Assembly: GCF_001676655.1 (NCBI RefSeq)
Contig: NZ_LZDB01000002.1
Span: 1,488,001 to 1,552,000, forward strand
Source of the DNA: Perlucidibaca aquatica
Lineage (GTDB): Bacteria; Pseudomonadota; Gammaproteobacteria; Pseudomonadales; Moraxellaceae
Length of the DNA: 64,000 nt
Direction: 5' to 3'
Part shown: piece after piece, positions 1-9,448 of the stretch
Layout of the letters: every line of letters begins with the position of its first letter
Numbering within the stretch: the first letter of the stretch is position 1
Translations under genes and position numbers: made by a program
The notes under the pieces: model-generated
Databases searched by the model: none
The model's input: only the letters and a program-made list of their open reading frames with translations
Told to the model about the DNA's origin: nothing

Positions 1-227
1 AGCGACATCACATAGTCCAGATCGTAATCGCCTCGGGGTAACGGGCTGCGGCCCATCCCCGGCAGATCAATGACGGTGACTTGATAATGCGCGAGCAGAG
101 CCGGCACGATGGGGTCCCAGACGACCGAGTGCAGGCCCCAGCCATGGAGTAGCACCAAGTCCGGAGCCGCTGCACCCGCAGGGCCGGTGCAGGCATAGGT
201 GTCGTGGTAAAGCACTAACGCCGTCAT
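1..227 (-). CDS. bioH: Pimeloyl-ACP methyl ester carboxylesterase BioH (N-terminal part)
   Basis: Only about the first 75 residues are in the window; the gene runs off the left edge. The family removes the methyl group from pimeloyl-ACP methyl ester, the last step before the biotin ring enzymes. The visible part has the alpha/beta-hydrolase start: an oxyanion-hole segment LLHGWG near residue 27 and a [10 protein letters not shown] strand-turn near residue 52, both typical of BioH. The ATG overlaps the bioF stop in an ATGA tetranucleotide, so translation is probably coupled. The nucleophile Ser, Asp and His of the triad lie outside the window. Position directly after bioF favours BioH over other hydrolases. 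Confidence 0.85.
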   Translation of the reverse strand, partial: MTALVLYHDTYACTGPAGAAAPDLVLLHGWGLHSVVWDPIVPALLAHYQVTVIDLPGMGRSPLPRGDYDLDYVMS

Positions 228-1462
228 GTAGTCATCTCGGTTGCAAATTCGGGGGCCAGCTCAGCCATGGCTAAGAGCAGCGAGGCCAGCGCGGCATCGT
301 CATGACTGGCCGATAACGTTAGGCGTAAGCGCGCCGTGCCAGCGGGAACCGTGGGCGGGCGAATGGCGCCCACCCAGAAGCCGCGCTCGACTAGCGCTGC
401 ACTCAAGGCCAAAGCGCGCTCAGACGAGCCCATGTGAATCGGTTGTATGGGCGTGGCACTGTCCATCAAGGTCCAGCCTTGAGCCTGAAGCCCAGATCGC
501 AGTTTGGCCGTTAGCGTCTGCAGACGCTCGCGGCGCCAATCATCCGCACGCAATATGCGCAGCGCATGGCGCGTGGTTTCCGCCAGAGCCGCAGGCAGCG
601 CCGTGGTGTAGATCGCCGTACGCGTGGTCTGCTGCAACACATCCATCAGTAACTTAGGGCCAGCGGCAAAAGCGCCATAAACCCCAAAGGCCTTGCCTAA
701 GGTGCCAATGCGCAGCGGGACAGCATTGGCCGGCAATCCCAGATGATCGATGCTGCCGCGTCCTTGCGCACCGAGCACGCCGAATGCATGTGCCTCATCG
801 AGCATGAGCAGGGCATCGTGCTGCTGGGCGCAGTGCACCAGCTCGGCCAGCGGTGCGAGATCGCCGTCCATGCTGAACACGCCATCACTCACAATCAGTC
901 GTCGCCGAGCGGGGTTATCGCGGAGTCGTCGCTGCAGATCCGCAACATCACCGTGAACATAACGCTGATGATGAGCACTGCTAGCGAGGCCACCATCCAG
1001 CAACGAGGCGTGATTTAAGCGATCCTGAAAAATGGCATCGCCCTTACCGGCGAGTGCTTGCAGCACACCAACATTAGCCAGATAGCCATTCCCAAAGAGC
1101 AGCACCGACTCCACGCCAAGCCAGTCGGCCAGCTCTTCCGCCAGTGCCTCATGGGCTTGGTGATGCCCACAGACCAGCCCTGCCGCACCTGCCCCCACGC
1201 CCAGCGTGCGAGCGGCATGAGCCAAGGTCTCAGCCAGTGCCGGCTCATTGGCCAGGCCAAGGTAATCATTGCTGCAGAAGTTGTGCAGCCAACGCCCCTC
1301 GACTTGAACTAACGGCCCTTGCGGCGACTGCAAGGGCCGTTTCACGCGCAACAAATGCTGCTCGCGGCGTGCCGTCAGCGTGTCCTGCAGCCAACCTTGC
1401 CAGTTCGGTGAAAGCCCTTGTGTCACTCGCGGCTCAAACGCGAACAGCGTCGGCCATGGCAT
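224..1462 (-). CDS. bioF: 8-amino-7-oxononanoate synthase BioF
   Basis: PLP-dependent alpha-oxoamine synthase that condenses pimeloyl-ACP (or -CoA) with alanine to 8-amino-7-oxononanoate in biotin synthesis. The protein shows the N-terminal [11 protein letters not shown] segment, the DEAHAFG motif near residue 222 that contacts PLP, and the Schiff-base lysine in TLGKAFG near residue 257. At about 412 residues from the ATG used here it is slightly longer than the usual 385-400. The start is uncertain: a TTG at 1483, this ATG at 1462, and a GTG at 1426, which lies just after the bioB stop and best matches the family N-terminus, are all in frame. It overlaps the bioB 3' end and overlaps bioH by 4 nt, giving the operon bioB-bioF-bioH. 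Confidence 0.93.
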   Translation of the reverse strand: MPWPTLFAFEPRVTQGLSPNWQGWLQDTLTARREQHLLRVKRPLQSPQGPLVQVEGRWLHNFCSNDYLGLANEPALAETLAHAARTLGVGAGAAGLVCGHHQAHEALAEELADWLGVESVLLFGNGYLANVGVLQALAGKGDAIFQDRLNHASLLDGGLASSAHHQRYVHGDVADLQRRLRDNPARRRLIVSDGVFSMDGDLAPLAELVHCAQQHDALLMLDEAHAFGVLGAQGRGSIDHLGLPANAVPLRIGTLGKAFGVYGAFAAGPKLLMDVLQQTTRTAIYTTALPAALAETTRHALRILRADDWRRERLQTLTAKLRSGLQAQGWTLMDSATPIQPIHMGSSERALALSAALVERGFWVGAIRPPTVPAGTARLRLTLSASHDDAALASLLLAMAELAPEFATEMTT

Positions 1463-2492
1463 CTCGCCACAGCGGCTGGGCAACCGGCTTCACGCTAGGC
1501 ATTTGGGCGGGCTGCGTGATGGCCTCTTCTACTTTGGGCGTGAGCCCCAAGCGCTGAAACAATTTGCGATCCGCCTCTGCTTCCGGGTTAGCCGTGGTCA
1601 GCAGTTTCTCACCGTAGAAAATGGAGTTGGCACCCGCCAAGAAACAAAGCGCCTGCTGCGATTCCGGCATGTTTTCGCGACCTGCCGATAAGCGCACCAT
1701 GCTCTTCGGCATGAGAATGCGCGCCACGGCAATAGTGCGCACAAACTCGAAAGGATCCAGATCGTCTACATCCCCTAATGGCGTGCCGGCAATTTTCACC
1801 AACTGATTAATGGGCACCGAGTCCGGGTGCGCTGGCAAGGTGGCCAGCTGTGTGAGCAGCCCCACACGATCCTCACGGCTCTCGCCCAGCCCCACGATGC
1901 CGCCGGCACACACCTTCATGCCCGCATCGCGCACATGCGCCAGGGTATCGAGGCGATCTTGGTAGCTACGTGTGGTGATGATTTGGTTGTAATGCTCAGG
2001 GCTGGTGTCGAGATTGTGGTTGTAATAATCAAGACCCGCTTGGGCGAGTTGGCTGGCCTGCCCACTGTCTAGCATGCCCAGCGTCATGCAGGTTTCTAAG
2101 CCCAGTGCTTTCACCTGCTTCACCATTTCAATGACATAGGGCATGTCTTTTTCCCGCGGACTGCGCCAGGCAGCGCCCATGCAGAAACGAGACGCGCCCT
2201 TCTCCCTAGCATTTTTCGCTTCTTGTACTACCTTCTCTATTGCTAGCAATTTTTCTTTATCCAGGCCGGTGTCGTAATGGCCGGACTGCGAGCAGTACTT
2301 GCAATCTTCGGGGCAAGCACCGGTTTTAATGGAGAGCAAGGTGCTGACCTGCACGGCATTGGCGTCGAAATGCTGACGATGCACCTGCTGAGCCTGAAAC
2401 AGCAGGTCGTTGAAAGGCAGCTCAAACAGGGCGCGCACTTCGGTGCGAGTCCAATCATGGCGAAGGTCGGAACGACTCAGGGATGAGGTCAT
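1434..2492 (-). CDS. bioB: Biotin synthase BioB
   Basis: Radical SAM enzyme that inserts sulfur into dethiobiotin. The radical-SAM cluster motif CPEDCKYC is at about residues 60-67, preceded by the conserved LLSIKTG segment. The [11 protein letters not shown] and AGENMPE-type segments of the family are also present. Length is 352 residues from the ATG at 2492, close to E. coli BioB (346). A longer in-frame extension to 2558 would add residues unlike any BioB and run into the upstream regulatory region, so the inner ATG was chosen. The C-terminus extends past the usual end by a short Ala/Pro-rich tail. First gene of the leftward biotin operon; an inverted repeat resembling a BirA operator lies upstream. 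Confidence 0.96.
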   Translation of the reverse strand: MTSSLSRSDLRHDWTRTEVRALFELPFNDLLFQAQQVHRQHFDANAVQVSTLLSIKTGACPEDCKYCSQSGHYDTGLDKEKLLAIEKVVQEAKNAREKGASRFCMGAAWRSPREKDMPYVIEMVKQVKALGLETCMTLGMLDSGQASQLAQAGLDYYNHNLDTSPEHYNQIITTRSYQDRLDTLAHVRDAGMKVCAGGIVGLGESREDRVGLLTQLATLPAHPDSVPINQLVKIAGTPLGDVDDLDPFEFVRTIAVARILMPKSMVRLSAGRENMPESQQALCFLAGANSIFYGEKLLTTANPEAEADRKLFQRLGLTPKVEEAITQPAQMPSVKPVAQPLWRDAMADAVRV

Positions 2493-2551
2493 GGCATGAA
2501 AACTCAGGTGGCTCAAAAGCAATGGCCGATTCTGGCGACACTGGCGCGCTA

Positions 2552-2584
2552 TCGTCAACTTGCATCAAGCAAAATTATTGACAA
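2552..2584. promoter_or_regulatory. Candidate BirA-type biotin operator between bioB and comF
   Basis: Two 9-bp half-sites, TCGTCAACT and (reverse complement of TATTGACAA) TTGTCAATA, are separated by 15 bp. This is the half-site length and spacing of the BirA operator, whose half-site consensus is TTGTAAACC. Each half agrees at 6 of 9 positions, so the match is moderate. The location just upstream of bioB supports the reading. The repeat ends right before the comF start codon and could also affect comF. Confidence 0.4.
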
Positions 2585-2585
2585 T

Positions 2586-3254
2586 ATGAGAGGCAATCAG
2601 TGTTTACTGTGCTTACAACCCGCTCAGAGTCGCTGCCTTTGCTCAGGCTGCCTAGGCGATTTACCCTGGCAAGAGCGGGTTTGCGAGCGTTGTGCACTGC
2701 CTTTGCCCACCACGTCAGCCGCCAAGCAGTGCTTTGATTGCCAAAGCGCCCCACCCCGCTGGCAGTCGGCTCAGGCGGTTTTCCACTACCAGTTTCCCAT
2801 TGATCGGCTAATTGCGGCGTTCAAGTATCACCATCAACTGGCTTTAACCGATCTGTTTGCCGAGCTCATGGCAGCGAAACTACCACCGCTGCCTGAGCAC
2901 GCGCTGATAGTGCCTGTGCCCTTGCACCCCGATCGTTTACGCGAACGAGGCTACGATCAAACCTATTTGCTCGCACGCGCCATCAGTCGTCGCAGCGGAC
3001 TTGCTTGCGATGCCACCTCGCTGAAGCGAACGCGCGATACCGCCATGCAAAAAAACCTTCATCGCGACGACCGACTATCCAATCTCCAAGGCGCATTCTC
3101 CTGCTCGGGCCAACGCCTTTGTCATCGCCCCATTGTTCTGGTGGATGATGTGATGACCACCGGAGCCACCCTATCCGTCATCAGCGACGCGCTACTGAAT
3201 CAGGGCGCAGAGTCCGTGCATACGCTGGTCATTGCGCGCACACTGCCTGCCTGA
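2586..3254 (+). CDS. comF: ComF family phosphoribosyltransferase-like protein
   Basis: 222-residue member of the ComF/GntX family. The N-terminus has paired cysteines (CLLC, CLCSGC, CERC, CFDC) expected to form a zinc-binding region, followed by the PRTase fold with the PRPP-binding signature VLVDDVMTTGATL near residue 180. In naturally competent Gram-negative bacteria ComF homologues are needed for DNA uptake or recombination of incoming DNA; other relatives (GntX) affect gluconate use. The molecular reaction is unknown. The ATG at 2586 was chosen because it places MRGNQCLLC at the N-terminus, as in the family; an upstream in-frame ATG would overlap the bioB coding start. Divergent from bioB, a common gammaproteobacterial arrangement. 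Confidence 0.9.
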   Translation: MRGNQCLLCLQPAQSRCLCSGCLGDLPWQERVCERCALPLPTTSAAKQCFDCQSAPPRWQSAQAVFHYQFPIDRLIAAFKYHHQLALTDLFAELMAAKLPPLPEHALIVPVPLHPDRLRERGYDQTYLLARAISRRSGLACDATSLKRTRDTAMQKNLHRDDRLSNLQGAFSCSGQRLCHRPIVLVDDVMTTGATLSVISDALLNQGAESVHTLVIARTLPA

Positions 3255-3330
3255 GCTGATATGACCTGACCGCATTCATCTGCTTGTCACTCATTCAGCA
3301 TAATGTGGGTAGCTAGTGCCGGCGCGGCAT

Positions 3331-3339
3331 TGCTAAAAT
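3331..3339 (+). promoter_or_regulatory. Possible extended -10 element for corA
   Basis: TGCTAAAAT matches an extended -10 (TGnTATAAT) and sits about 30 nt upstream of the chosen corA ATG. No convincing -35 is visible, so this is tentative. Confidence 0.3.
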
Positions 3340-3367
3340 GCGCCAACACTTGGGAGATGCACCGTTC

Positions 3368-4318
3368 ATGCTGATGGCTTTTACCCTGAACAAGGGCCTG
3401 CTCGAACCGGTTGCTATTAACGCGGCTGAAGACCTGGTTGCTGACATTCTCTGGGTTGATCTGATCAACCCCAGCGCCGAAGAGCGCGAGTGGGTTCGCA
3501 CGGCCTATAGCCAAGAATTACCCAGCATCGATGACCTCTATGAAATCGAGGCGACCTCTCGATTCTATGAAAACGATGACGGCCTACACATCAGCTCCTA
3601 CTTCCTGAATTACGCCGACCAATCGTCTACCAACATCTCTGCCGCCTTCGTGTTCAACGGCGATCGTCTGTTCACGCTACGCGAAGAAGAGCTGGCCGCG
3701 TTCCGCCTGTTCCGCCTGCGCGCGCGCAAGGGTCTGGTCAACATCAGCAGCCCGAAATCCATTCTGATCGGCCTGTTTGAGACCAAGGTGGAGAATCTCG
3801 CCGACATGATCGAGCGTATTGCCGCCGATCTCGAAGTGACCAGTTCGCAAGTGCTCGGCAATGCCGAAACCGACGACATGGAATCGCTGCTGACCGAGAT
3901 CGCGCAACAAGAAGACATCATCGGTAAAGTGCGTATTTCCATGGTCGATTTGCAGCGCATGCTTTACCTGCTGCTGCGCTCGGGCATGCTCAATGCCGAC
4001 CTCAGCGAGCGTCTGCGCGACATCATCCGAGATTCCGAATCGCTGATCGCTCACACCTCGTTTCTGTTCGACAAGATCAAGTTCTTGCTCGACACCACGC
4101 TCGGCTTCATCAACGTCAACCAGAACAAGATCATCAAGATTTTCTCGGTGGCCTCGGTGGTGTTCCTGCCGCCGACCATGATCGCCAGCATCTACGGGAT
4201 GAACTTTCGCTTCATGCCTGAGCTGGACTGGCATGGTGGCTACCCCTTCGCCATCCTGCTCATGGCGCTGTCGGCGGTTACGCCTTTCCTCTACTTCAAG
4301 CGCCGCAACTGGCTGTGA
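3368..4318 (+). CDS. corA: Magnesium/cobalt transporter CorA
   Basis: Inner-membrane pentameric channel for Mg2+ (also Co2+, Ni2+). The protein is 316 residues, equal to E. coli CorA, and follows it closely along the length: a cytosolic N-terminal domain with EIEATSRFYENDDGLHI, a long helical region, then two C-terminal membrane helices. The pore signature YGMNF is at residues 276-280, followed by MPELDW and the basic C-terminal end FKRRNWL. The ATG at 3368 was chosen because it has a GGGAG Shine-Dalgarno 11 nt upstream and gives the usual length; an in-frame ATG 30 nt earlier is less likely. The stop overlaps the next gene's GTG by 4 nt, suggesting co-translation. Confidence 0.96.
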   Translation: MLMAFTLNKGLLEPVAINAAEDLVADILWVDLINPSAEEREWVRTAYSQELPSIDDLYEIEATSRFYENDDGLHISSYFLNYADQSSTNISAAFVFNGDRLFTLREEELAAFRLFRLRARKGLVNISSPKSILIGLFETKVENLADMIERIAADLEVTSSQVLGNAETDDMESLLTEIAQQEDIIGKVRISMVDLQRMLYLLLRSGMLNADLSERLRDIIRDSESLIAHTSFLFDKIKFLLDTTLGFINVNQNKIIKIFSVASVVFLPPTMIASIYGMNFRFMPELDWHGGYPFAILLMALSAVTPFLYFKRRNWL

Positions 4319-5337
4319 ACCACCTCGCCAACAGCCCTGAGTTGTTGGCACTCGATGCCCTCATCGATAAGGCCGGTTCGCGGCTGGTCAGTGAAGTCGT
4401 CACCCGCATCGAGGTGGATGGCCATAGCTTGCCGCTGTGGTGCCTGAGCCTGGGCAATCGCAGCCCGGATGTTCCGGCCATCGGCTTCTTTGGCGGCGTT
4501 CATGGCGTGGAGCGCATCGGCAGTCAGGTACTCATTGCCTACCTCGGCAACCTCGTTGAACGCCTGCAATGGGATGTCACCCTGCATGACCTGCTAACAC
4601 GGCTGCGCCTGGTTTTCATTCCCATCGTGAATCCCGGCGGCTTTCTGCGAGGTACGCGAGCCAACCCGGCTGGCGTGGATCTGATGCGCCATGCGCCGGT
4701 CGAGGCCGATGGCGATGTGCGCTGGCCGCTCGGTGGTCAACGCCTAAGCCCACATCTGCCCTGGTATCGCGGCGCGCTCGGCGAAGCCTTGCAGCCGGAA
4801 GCTGAGGCCGTGTTCAAGGTCGTGCGCGAGCGTCTGCTGCCGCATCGCTTTTCCCTGGCAGTGGACTGCCATTCCGGCTTCGGTTTTCGCGATCAGCTCT
4901 GGTTTCCCTATGCCCGCACGCAGCAGCCGCTGCCTCATCTAGCCGAAGCCGAAGCCCTGCGCGCGTTGTTCAATCGCACCTATCCCCACCACAGTTTTTA
5001 CCTGATGGAGCCACAGTGCCTGAACTACACCACACACGGCGACCTCTGGGATTTTCTCTACGATGAAGCCCGTCAGCAGCAGCCGGAAAAGCTGTTCCTG
5101 CCATTCACGCTGGAGCTGGGCTCTTGGGCTTGGATGAAGAAGAATCCGCGTCAGCTGCTGGACCCGATGGGGCTGTTCAATCCACTGCTACCGCATCGCC
5201 ATGAGCGCGTGCTGCGCCGTCATGTCACGCTGTTTGATTTCCTGCAGCAAGCCTGTGTGTCGCATCGCAACTGGCTGCCGCAGGGGGCCGAAAGAGTGCT
5301 GCACGAACAGGCGGCGATGGCGCGGTGGTTCAGCTGA
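4315..5337 (+). CDS. M14-family zinc carboxypeptidase-like protein
   Basis: 340 residues. The zinc ligands of the M14 fold are visible: HGVE at 63-66 (the HxxE motif) and the third ligand His in DCHSGFG near residue 186. A candidate catalytic glutamate is in TLELGSW near residue 267. The substrate segment NPGGFLRGTRAN and DLMR are also typical. No signal peptide is seen, so the enzyme is probably cytoplasmic; relatives include succinylglutamate desuccinylase-like and murein-peptide carboxypeptidases, and the substrate cannot be chosen from sequence. It starts with GTG, overlapping the corA TGA as GTGA. Nothing in its sequence suggests a link to magnesium, so the coupling may be incidental. 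Confidence 0.8.
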   Translation: MNHLANSPELLALDALIDKAGSRLVSEVVTRIEVDGHSLPLWCLSLGNRSPDVPAIGFFGGVHGVERIGSQVLIAYLGNLVERLQWDVTLHDLLTRLRLVFIPIVNPGGFLRGTRANPAGVDLMRHAPVEADGDVRWPLGGQRLSPHLPWYRGALGEALQPEAEAVFKVVRERLLPHRFSLAVDCHSGFGFRDQLWFPYARTQQPLPHLAEAEALRALFNRTYPHHSFYLMEPQCLNYTTHGDLWDFLYDEARQQQPEKLFLPFTLELGSWAWMKKNPRQLLDPMGLFNPLLPHRHERVLRRHVTLFDFLQQACVSHRNWLPQGAERVLHEQAAMARWFS

Positions 5338-5343
5338 GCTGAC

Positions 5344-6381
5344 TCAAACCCGCAGCGCACTGCCCTCTTTCAACACCGCAAACGCGGCCGATGCCACGCC
5401 ATGCGTCTTTAGCGCTTCCTGCAAATCCAATACCGGCTGATCTATCGCCTCGTCAGTCAGCTGAAACGTATTGAAATGGATCGACAGCGAGCGCCGAGCG
5501 CCGAGATCGACATGGGCACGCACGGCATCATCCGGGTTCATGTGGACCGGGCCCATGAACCAGCGCGGCTCGTAGGCACCAATCGGCAACAAGGCTAGGC
5601 GCGGTGCGCCGAGGCGCTCGCGGATTTCGGCAAAGTGCGGGCCGTAGCCGGTATCTCCAGCAAAGAAGCATCCACCAGACTCGCTGCTGACATACAGGCC
5701 GCCCCAGAGTGTGCGATTGCGATCACGCGCACCGCGTCCGGAGAAATGCTGGGCCGGTACAAAGTGAATCGTCAGCGGCCCCAACTCGACGCTTTGCCAC
5801 CAGTCGCATTCGCTAACGCGCTCGATGCCGTGCTGGCGCAGCACCGCACCCACGCCGAGGCCGGTCACGATCAAGGGTTTATCACGGCGGGCAATCCACA
5901 TCAGCGAACGCACATCGAGATGGTCGTAATGATCGTGGCTGAGCAGCACCGCGTGTATGGGCGGAAGCTCATCCAAACGCAGGCCGGGATTACGCACGCG
6001 ACGCGGGCCAATCTGACGCAGCGGACTGACGCGGTCGGACCAGACCGGATCGGTGAGCAAGTTCCATGGGCCGATCTGAATCAGCACGGTGGCGTGATTG
6101 ACGAAGGTGACCTGCCAATCATCGAGACGCGGACTGAAGCAGGCCGGCGGCAGCTGCGCCGGGTCGTTATGCTGCCACTGCGGCCACTCAGCGGGTTTGC
6201 GGGTTCGCACCCAGCGCAGCGCGTCACGCAGACCATGCCCCGTACGAAGCCACGGATTGAAGAAACGGCTGCCATTGAAGTGGTCATTTTTAGCCAGCGG
6301 CAGACGCGGCTGACTCAGCACATCTAAGCGCTCTTTCAGCGGCTTTAACAACGCTTCGGCTGGATTTTTCTCATGCGCCAC
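5344..6381 (-). CDS. Metallo-beta-lactamase-fold hydrolase, NAPE-PLD-like
   Basis: 345-residue protein related to N-acyl-phosphatidylethanolamine phospholipase D and UlaG-like lactonases. The binuclear metal motif HDHYDHLD is at about residues 149-156, with later ligands expected at H in PAQHFSGRG, D in FAGDTGYG and H in SIHFNTF. Bacterial members are annotated as phospholipase D-like or as lipoprotein-type hydrolases of unknown substrate. The GTG at 6381 was chosen because a strong Shine-Dalgarno CAGGAGAG lies just upstream; an ATG at 6408 has no such site. It overlaps the RND pump stop by 11 nt, so it is the last gene of the leftward run. No signal peptide is evident. Confidence 0.82.
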   Translation of the reverse strand: MAHEKNPAEALLKPLKERLDVLSQPRLPLAKNDHFNGSRFFNPWLRTGHGLRDALRWVRTRKPAEWPQWQHNDPAQLPPACFSPRLDDWQVTFVNHATVLIQIGPWNLLTDPVWSDRVSPLRQIGPRRVRNPGLRLDELPPIHAVLLSHDHYDHLDVRSLMWIARRDKPLIVTGLGVGAVLRQHGIERVSECDWWQSVELGPLTIHFVPAQHFSGRGARDRNRTLWGGLYVSSESGGCFFAGDTGYGPHFAEIRERLGAPRLALLPIGAYEPRWFMGPVHMNPDDAVRAHVDLGARRSLSIHFNTFQLTDEAIDQPVLDLQEALKTHGVASAAFAVLKEGSALRV

Positions 6382-9300
6382 GACGCTCTCCTGAAGTCCC
6401 GCGTGCACTCACCAAGAGGTAAACCGCAGGTACCACAAACAAGGTAAACAAAGTACCCAAACTCATGCCGCCTACAATCACCCAGCCGATGGGATGACGC
6501 GCCTCAGCGCCTGCGCCGGTGGCGAACGCCAGTGGCAAAGCGCCTAGCACCATGGTCGCCGTAGTCATCAATACGGGGCGCAGACGCTGCACCGCAGCAT
6601 CCAACACAGCCTGCGCTGGCGCCACGCCCTGATCACGCAACTGGTTGGCAAACTCCACGATGAGGATGCCATGTTTGGTAATCAGCCCTACCAGCGTAAT
6701 CAGGCCGATCTGGCTATACACATTCAGGCTACCGCCAGTGAGCCTCAGCGCCAGCACAGCACCGAGCATGGCCAACGGCACGGTGAACAGAATCACAATG
6801 GGGTGTTTGAAGCTTTCAAACTGTGCCGCCAGCAGCAAATAAATAAACAGCAAGGCCAGCACAAAAGTCATCGACAGCGCGCCGCTGGCGGCGAGGAATT
6901 CGCGGGTCGGGCCACTCCAGTCGGTGCTCACCAGCGGATCAGCCAGCGCCTTCGCCGCCTGCTCCATAAACACCACGCCCTCGCCCTGCGAATAGCCATC
7001 GGCCAGGCTGGCCGAGATGGTGGCACTGCGCAGCTTGTTGAAATGCCCCAGCGATGACGGGCTGATACTTTCGCTGACCTGCACCAGATTGCTGAGCGGG
7101 ATCATCTCGCCGCTACTCGCTCGCACGAACAACTGCGCGAGCTGGTCGGGCTGCCGGCGCTGATCATCTTCGATCTGCACCAGCACATCGTATTGCGAGC
7201 CATCGCGCTTAAACGTGGTCACCGCTCGGCCGCCGAGGAAAGACTCCAGTGCGCGGCCAATTTCAGCGGCACTCACACCCAGCCTCGCCGCCTGATCGCG
7301 ATCAATTCGAATAGACAGCTGCGGCTTGTTGAGCTTGAGGTCGGAGCTGACATTGGTCAGGCCGGGATTGTCATTGGCCTGCGCCATGAGCTCGTTGACG
7401 ACGCGACTCAAGGTCTCGTAATCGGCGCTGGTCTGCACCACAAACTCAATGGGGCTGCTGCGATTACTTTGCCCCAGCGAGGGCGGAAGAATGGGCGCAA
7501 TTTGCAGGCCGGGGATGCTGCCAAGCTTGCCCGCCAGCATTGGAGCGATGTCCTGAACCTTGCGCTCGCGCTCCTCCCAGGGCTTGAAGCGGTTGAAGCT
7601 CATGAAGCGGGTTTCGTCCGGGAAGCCGATGATCATGAAGGTAGAAGCCCATTCCGGCACGGCCTGCATCACGCCCTCGACCTGCTGCGTGTAGCGGCTG
7701 AGGTAGGCCGGCGTCGAGCCTTCCGGCGCGGAACCGGCAGCGATGATGATGCCGCGATCCTCGATCGGAGACAGTTCCTTTGGCAGCGCCGTGAGCAAAA
7801 ACACCGCCAGCCCGAGCAAGCCCAGCGCACCCACAACGACTGTCTTGCGCCAGGGCAGCAGCCGGATCAGCGCCTGCTGATAGCCTTGCGTAATGCCATT
7901 GAGACCGCGCTCGATGGCCTGCGACCAGCGCGGCGGCGTGCCATGCACAGGCTTTAAGACCCGCGACGCCATCATCGGCGACAGCGTCAGCGCGCAGAAG
8001 CCGGAGACCAGCACCGCCGCCGCCAGCGTCAGCGCAAATTCGGTAAAGAGCTTGCCGGTACGACCCGTGGTAAACGCCAGCGGCGCGAACACGGCCACCA
8101 GCGTCAGCGTCATCGCCATCACGGCAAAGGCAATCTCGCGGATGCCCTTGATGGCGGCGTCTATCGGTGCCAGCCCCTCTTCGATATGGCGATAGATGTT
8201 CTCCAGCACCACGATGGCATCGTCCACCACGAGCCCGATGGCGAGCACGAACGCCAGCAGCGTCAGCGTGTTCAGCGAGAAGCCGAAGATCTGCATGAAG
8301 ACCATCGCGCCGAGCAGCGAGACCGGGATGGTGACCAGCGGAATCAGCGTGGCACGGGCGCTGCGCAGGAACAGAAAGATCACCAGTACCACCAGCAGCG
8401 TGGCCTCGATCAGCGTCTGCGCAACATTGTGAATAGAGGCGTCGATGAATACCGAGGAGTCGTAGGCCAGCTTCAGGCTCATGCCCTCGGGCAAGGCCGC
8501 GCGGATTTCCGGCAGCGCTTTAGTCACCGCCTGCGACACCGTGAGCGGGTTCGCCGTGGACAGCTTGATGATGCCGATGCCGACGCCCTCGACGCCGTTG
8601 AAGCGCGTAGTCCGGCGCACATCCAGCGGGCCGACCTCGATACGCGCGACATCGCCGAGACGCACCAGCAGGCCGTTACTGTTACGCAGCACGATGGCAG
8701 CAAACTGCTCGGGCGTATTCAGGTCGGTCTCGGCCAGCACTGAAAACTCACGCTGAGCGCCTTCGATGCGTCCCGACGGCACTTCCAGGTTCTGCGCTCG
8801 CAAGGCTGCCTCCACATCCGCCGGGGTCAGGCTCTGCGCGGCCAGGCGCGAGGCATCCAGCCAGATGCGCATGGCAGGGCGGCGCTCGCCGTTGAGGCGG
8901 ATGTCGGCGACGCCGGGCAGGGTCTGCAGGCGATCCTTGATGACGCGGTCGGCGACCTGGCTGATAGCCAGCGGTGACTGCTGTGCTGAAGCAGACTGCG
9001 TGTCTTTGTCGGCAGAAAGCGCCAGCCAGATGATGGGATTGGCGTCGGCTTCGGCCTTGCTGATGCGCGGCTCATCGACCTCTTCCGGCAGTCGCTGGCG
9101 TACTCGCGCAACACGATCACGGACATCGCTGGACGCACTGTCGATGTCACGATCCGGATTGAAGGTCAGCGAAATCTGCGTGGACTCGGCGCGACTCGTC
9201 GAGGTCATGAAGTCGATGCCTTCGATGCCCGATAGTGAGTCTTCCAGCACCTTGGTCACGGTCGATTCGATGATGGCAGCGCTGGCGCCACGATAGTCGA

Positions 9301-9445
9301 CCTGCACGGTCACCACCGGCATGTCGATATTGGGATACTCGCGTACGGTCAGGCGGTCGAAGGCCATCGCCCCTGCCAGCATGACCAGCAGATTGAGCAC
9401 GGTGGCCAGCACCGGCCGGCGAATGCAAAGTTCGGAAAAGGACAT
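6371..9445 (-). CDS. RND-family efflux pump inner-membrane subunit
   Basis: 1024 residues, standard for the HAE1/AcrB family of proton-driven drug exporters. The N-terminus FSELCIRRPVLATVLNLL opens the first membrane helix. Periplasmic porter-domain segments (YPNIDMPVVTV, GASAAIIES, SGIEGIDFM, SSDVRDRV) and the helix 4 signature LAIGLVVDDAIVVLEN, with the two proton-relay aspartates, are all present. The C-terminal half has GLITKHGILIVEF and a final membrane bundle. The membrane-fusion partner is directly upstream (3 nt gap). There is no outer-membrane factor in this cluster, so it must use one encoded elsewhere, possibly the TolC-family protein at 30.8 kb. Substrate range cannot be read from sequence. 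Confidence 0.95.
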   Translation of the reverse strand: MSFSELCIRRPVLATVLNLLVMLAGAMAFDRLTVREYPNIDMPVVTVQVDYRGASAAIIESTVTKVLEDSLSGIEGIDFMTSTSRAESTQISLTFNPDRDIDSASSDVRDRVARVRQRLPEEVDEPRISKAEADANPIIWLALSADKDTQSASAQQSPLAISQVADRVIKDRLQTLPGVADIRLNGERRPAMRIWLDASRLAAQSLTPADVEAALRAQNLEVPSGRIEGAQREFSVLAETDLNTPEQFAAIVLRNSNGLLVRLGDVARIEVGPLDVRRTTRFNGVEGVGIGIIKLSTANPLTVSQAVTKALPEIRAALPEGMSLKLAYDSSVFIDASIHNVAQTLIEATLLVVLVIFLFLRSARATLIPLVTIPVSLLGAMVFMQIFGFSLNTLTLLAFVLAIGLVVDDAIVVLENIYRHIEEGLAPIDAAIKGIREIAFAVMAMTLTLVAVFAPLAFTTGRTGKLFTEFALTLAAAVLVSGFCALTLSPMMASRVLKPVHGTPPRWSQAIERGLNGITQGYQQALIRLLPWRKTVVVGALGLLGLAVFLLTALPKELSPIEDRGIIIAAGSAPEGSTPAYLSRYTQQVEGVMQAVPEWASTFMIIGFPDETRFMSFNRFKPWEERERKVQDIAPMLAGKLGSIPGLQIAPILPPSLGQSNRSSPIEFVVQTSADYETLSRVVNELMAQANDNPGLTNVSSDLKLNKPQLSIRIDRDQAARLGVSAAEIGRALESFLGGRAVTTFKRDGSQYDVLVQIEDDQRRQPDQLAQLFVRASSGEMIPLSNLVQVSESISPSSLGHFNKLRSATISASLADGYSQGEGVVFMEQAAKALADPLVSTDWSGPTREFLAASGALSMTFVLALLFIYLLLAAQFESFKHPIVILFTVPLAMLGAVLALRLTGGSLNVYSQIGLITLVGLITKHGILIVEFANQLRDQGVAPAQAVLDAAVQRLRPVLMTTATMVLGALPLAFATGAGAEARHPIGWVIVGGMSLGTLFTLFVVPAVYLLVSARGTSGERRGA

Positions 9446-9448
9446 GCG

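Noticed and set aside
241-657. Long ORFs on the opposite strand of bioF, leuS, proA and the RND pump
   Set aside because: They are antisense frames inside well-supported genes, have no Shine-Dalgarno context and no recognisable protein features.
3677-4351. 224-residue ORF antisense to corA
   Set aside because: Shadow of the corA frame; CorA is unambiguous on the plus strand.
8186-8743. 185-residue ORF antisense to the RND pump
   Set aside because: Its composition (Arg, Gln, His, Asp rich) is typical of the complement of a GC-rich membrane-protein frame.
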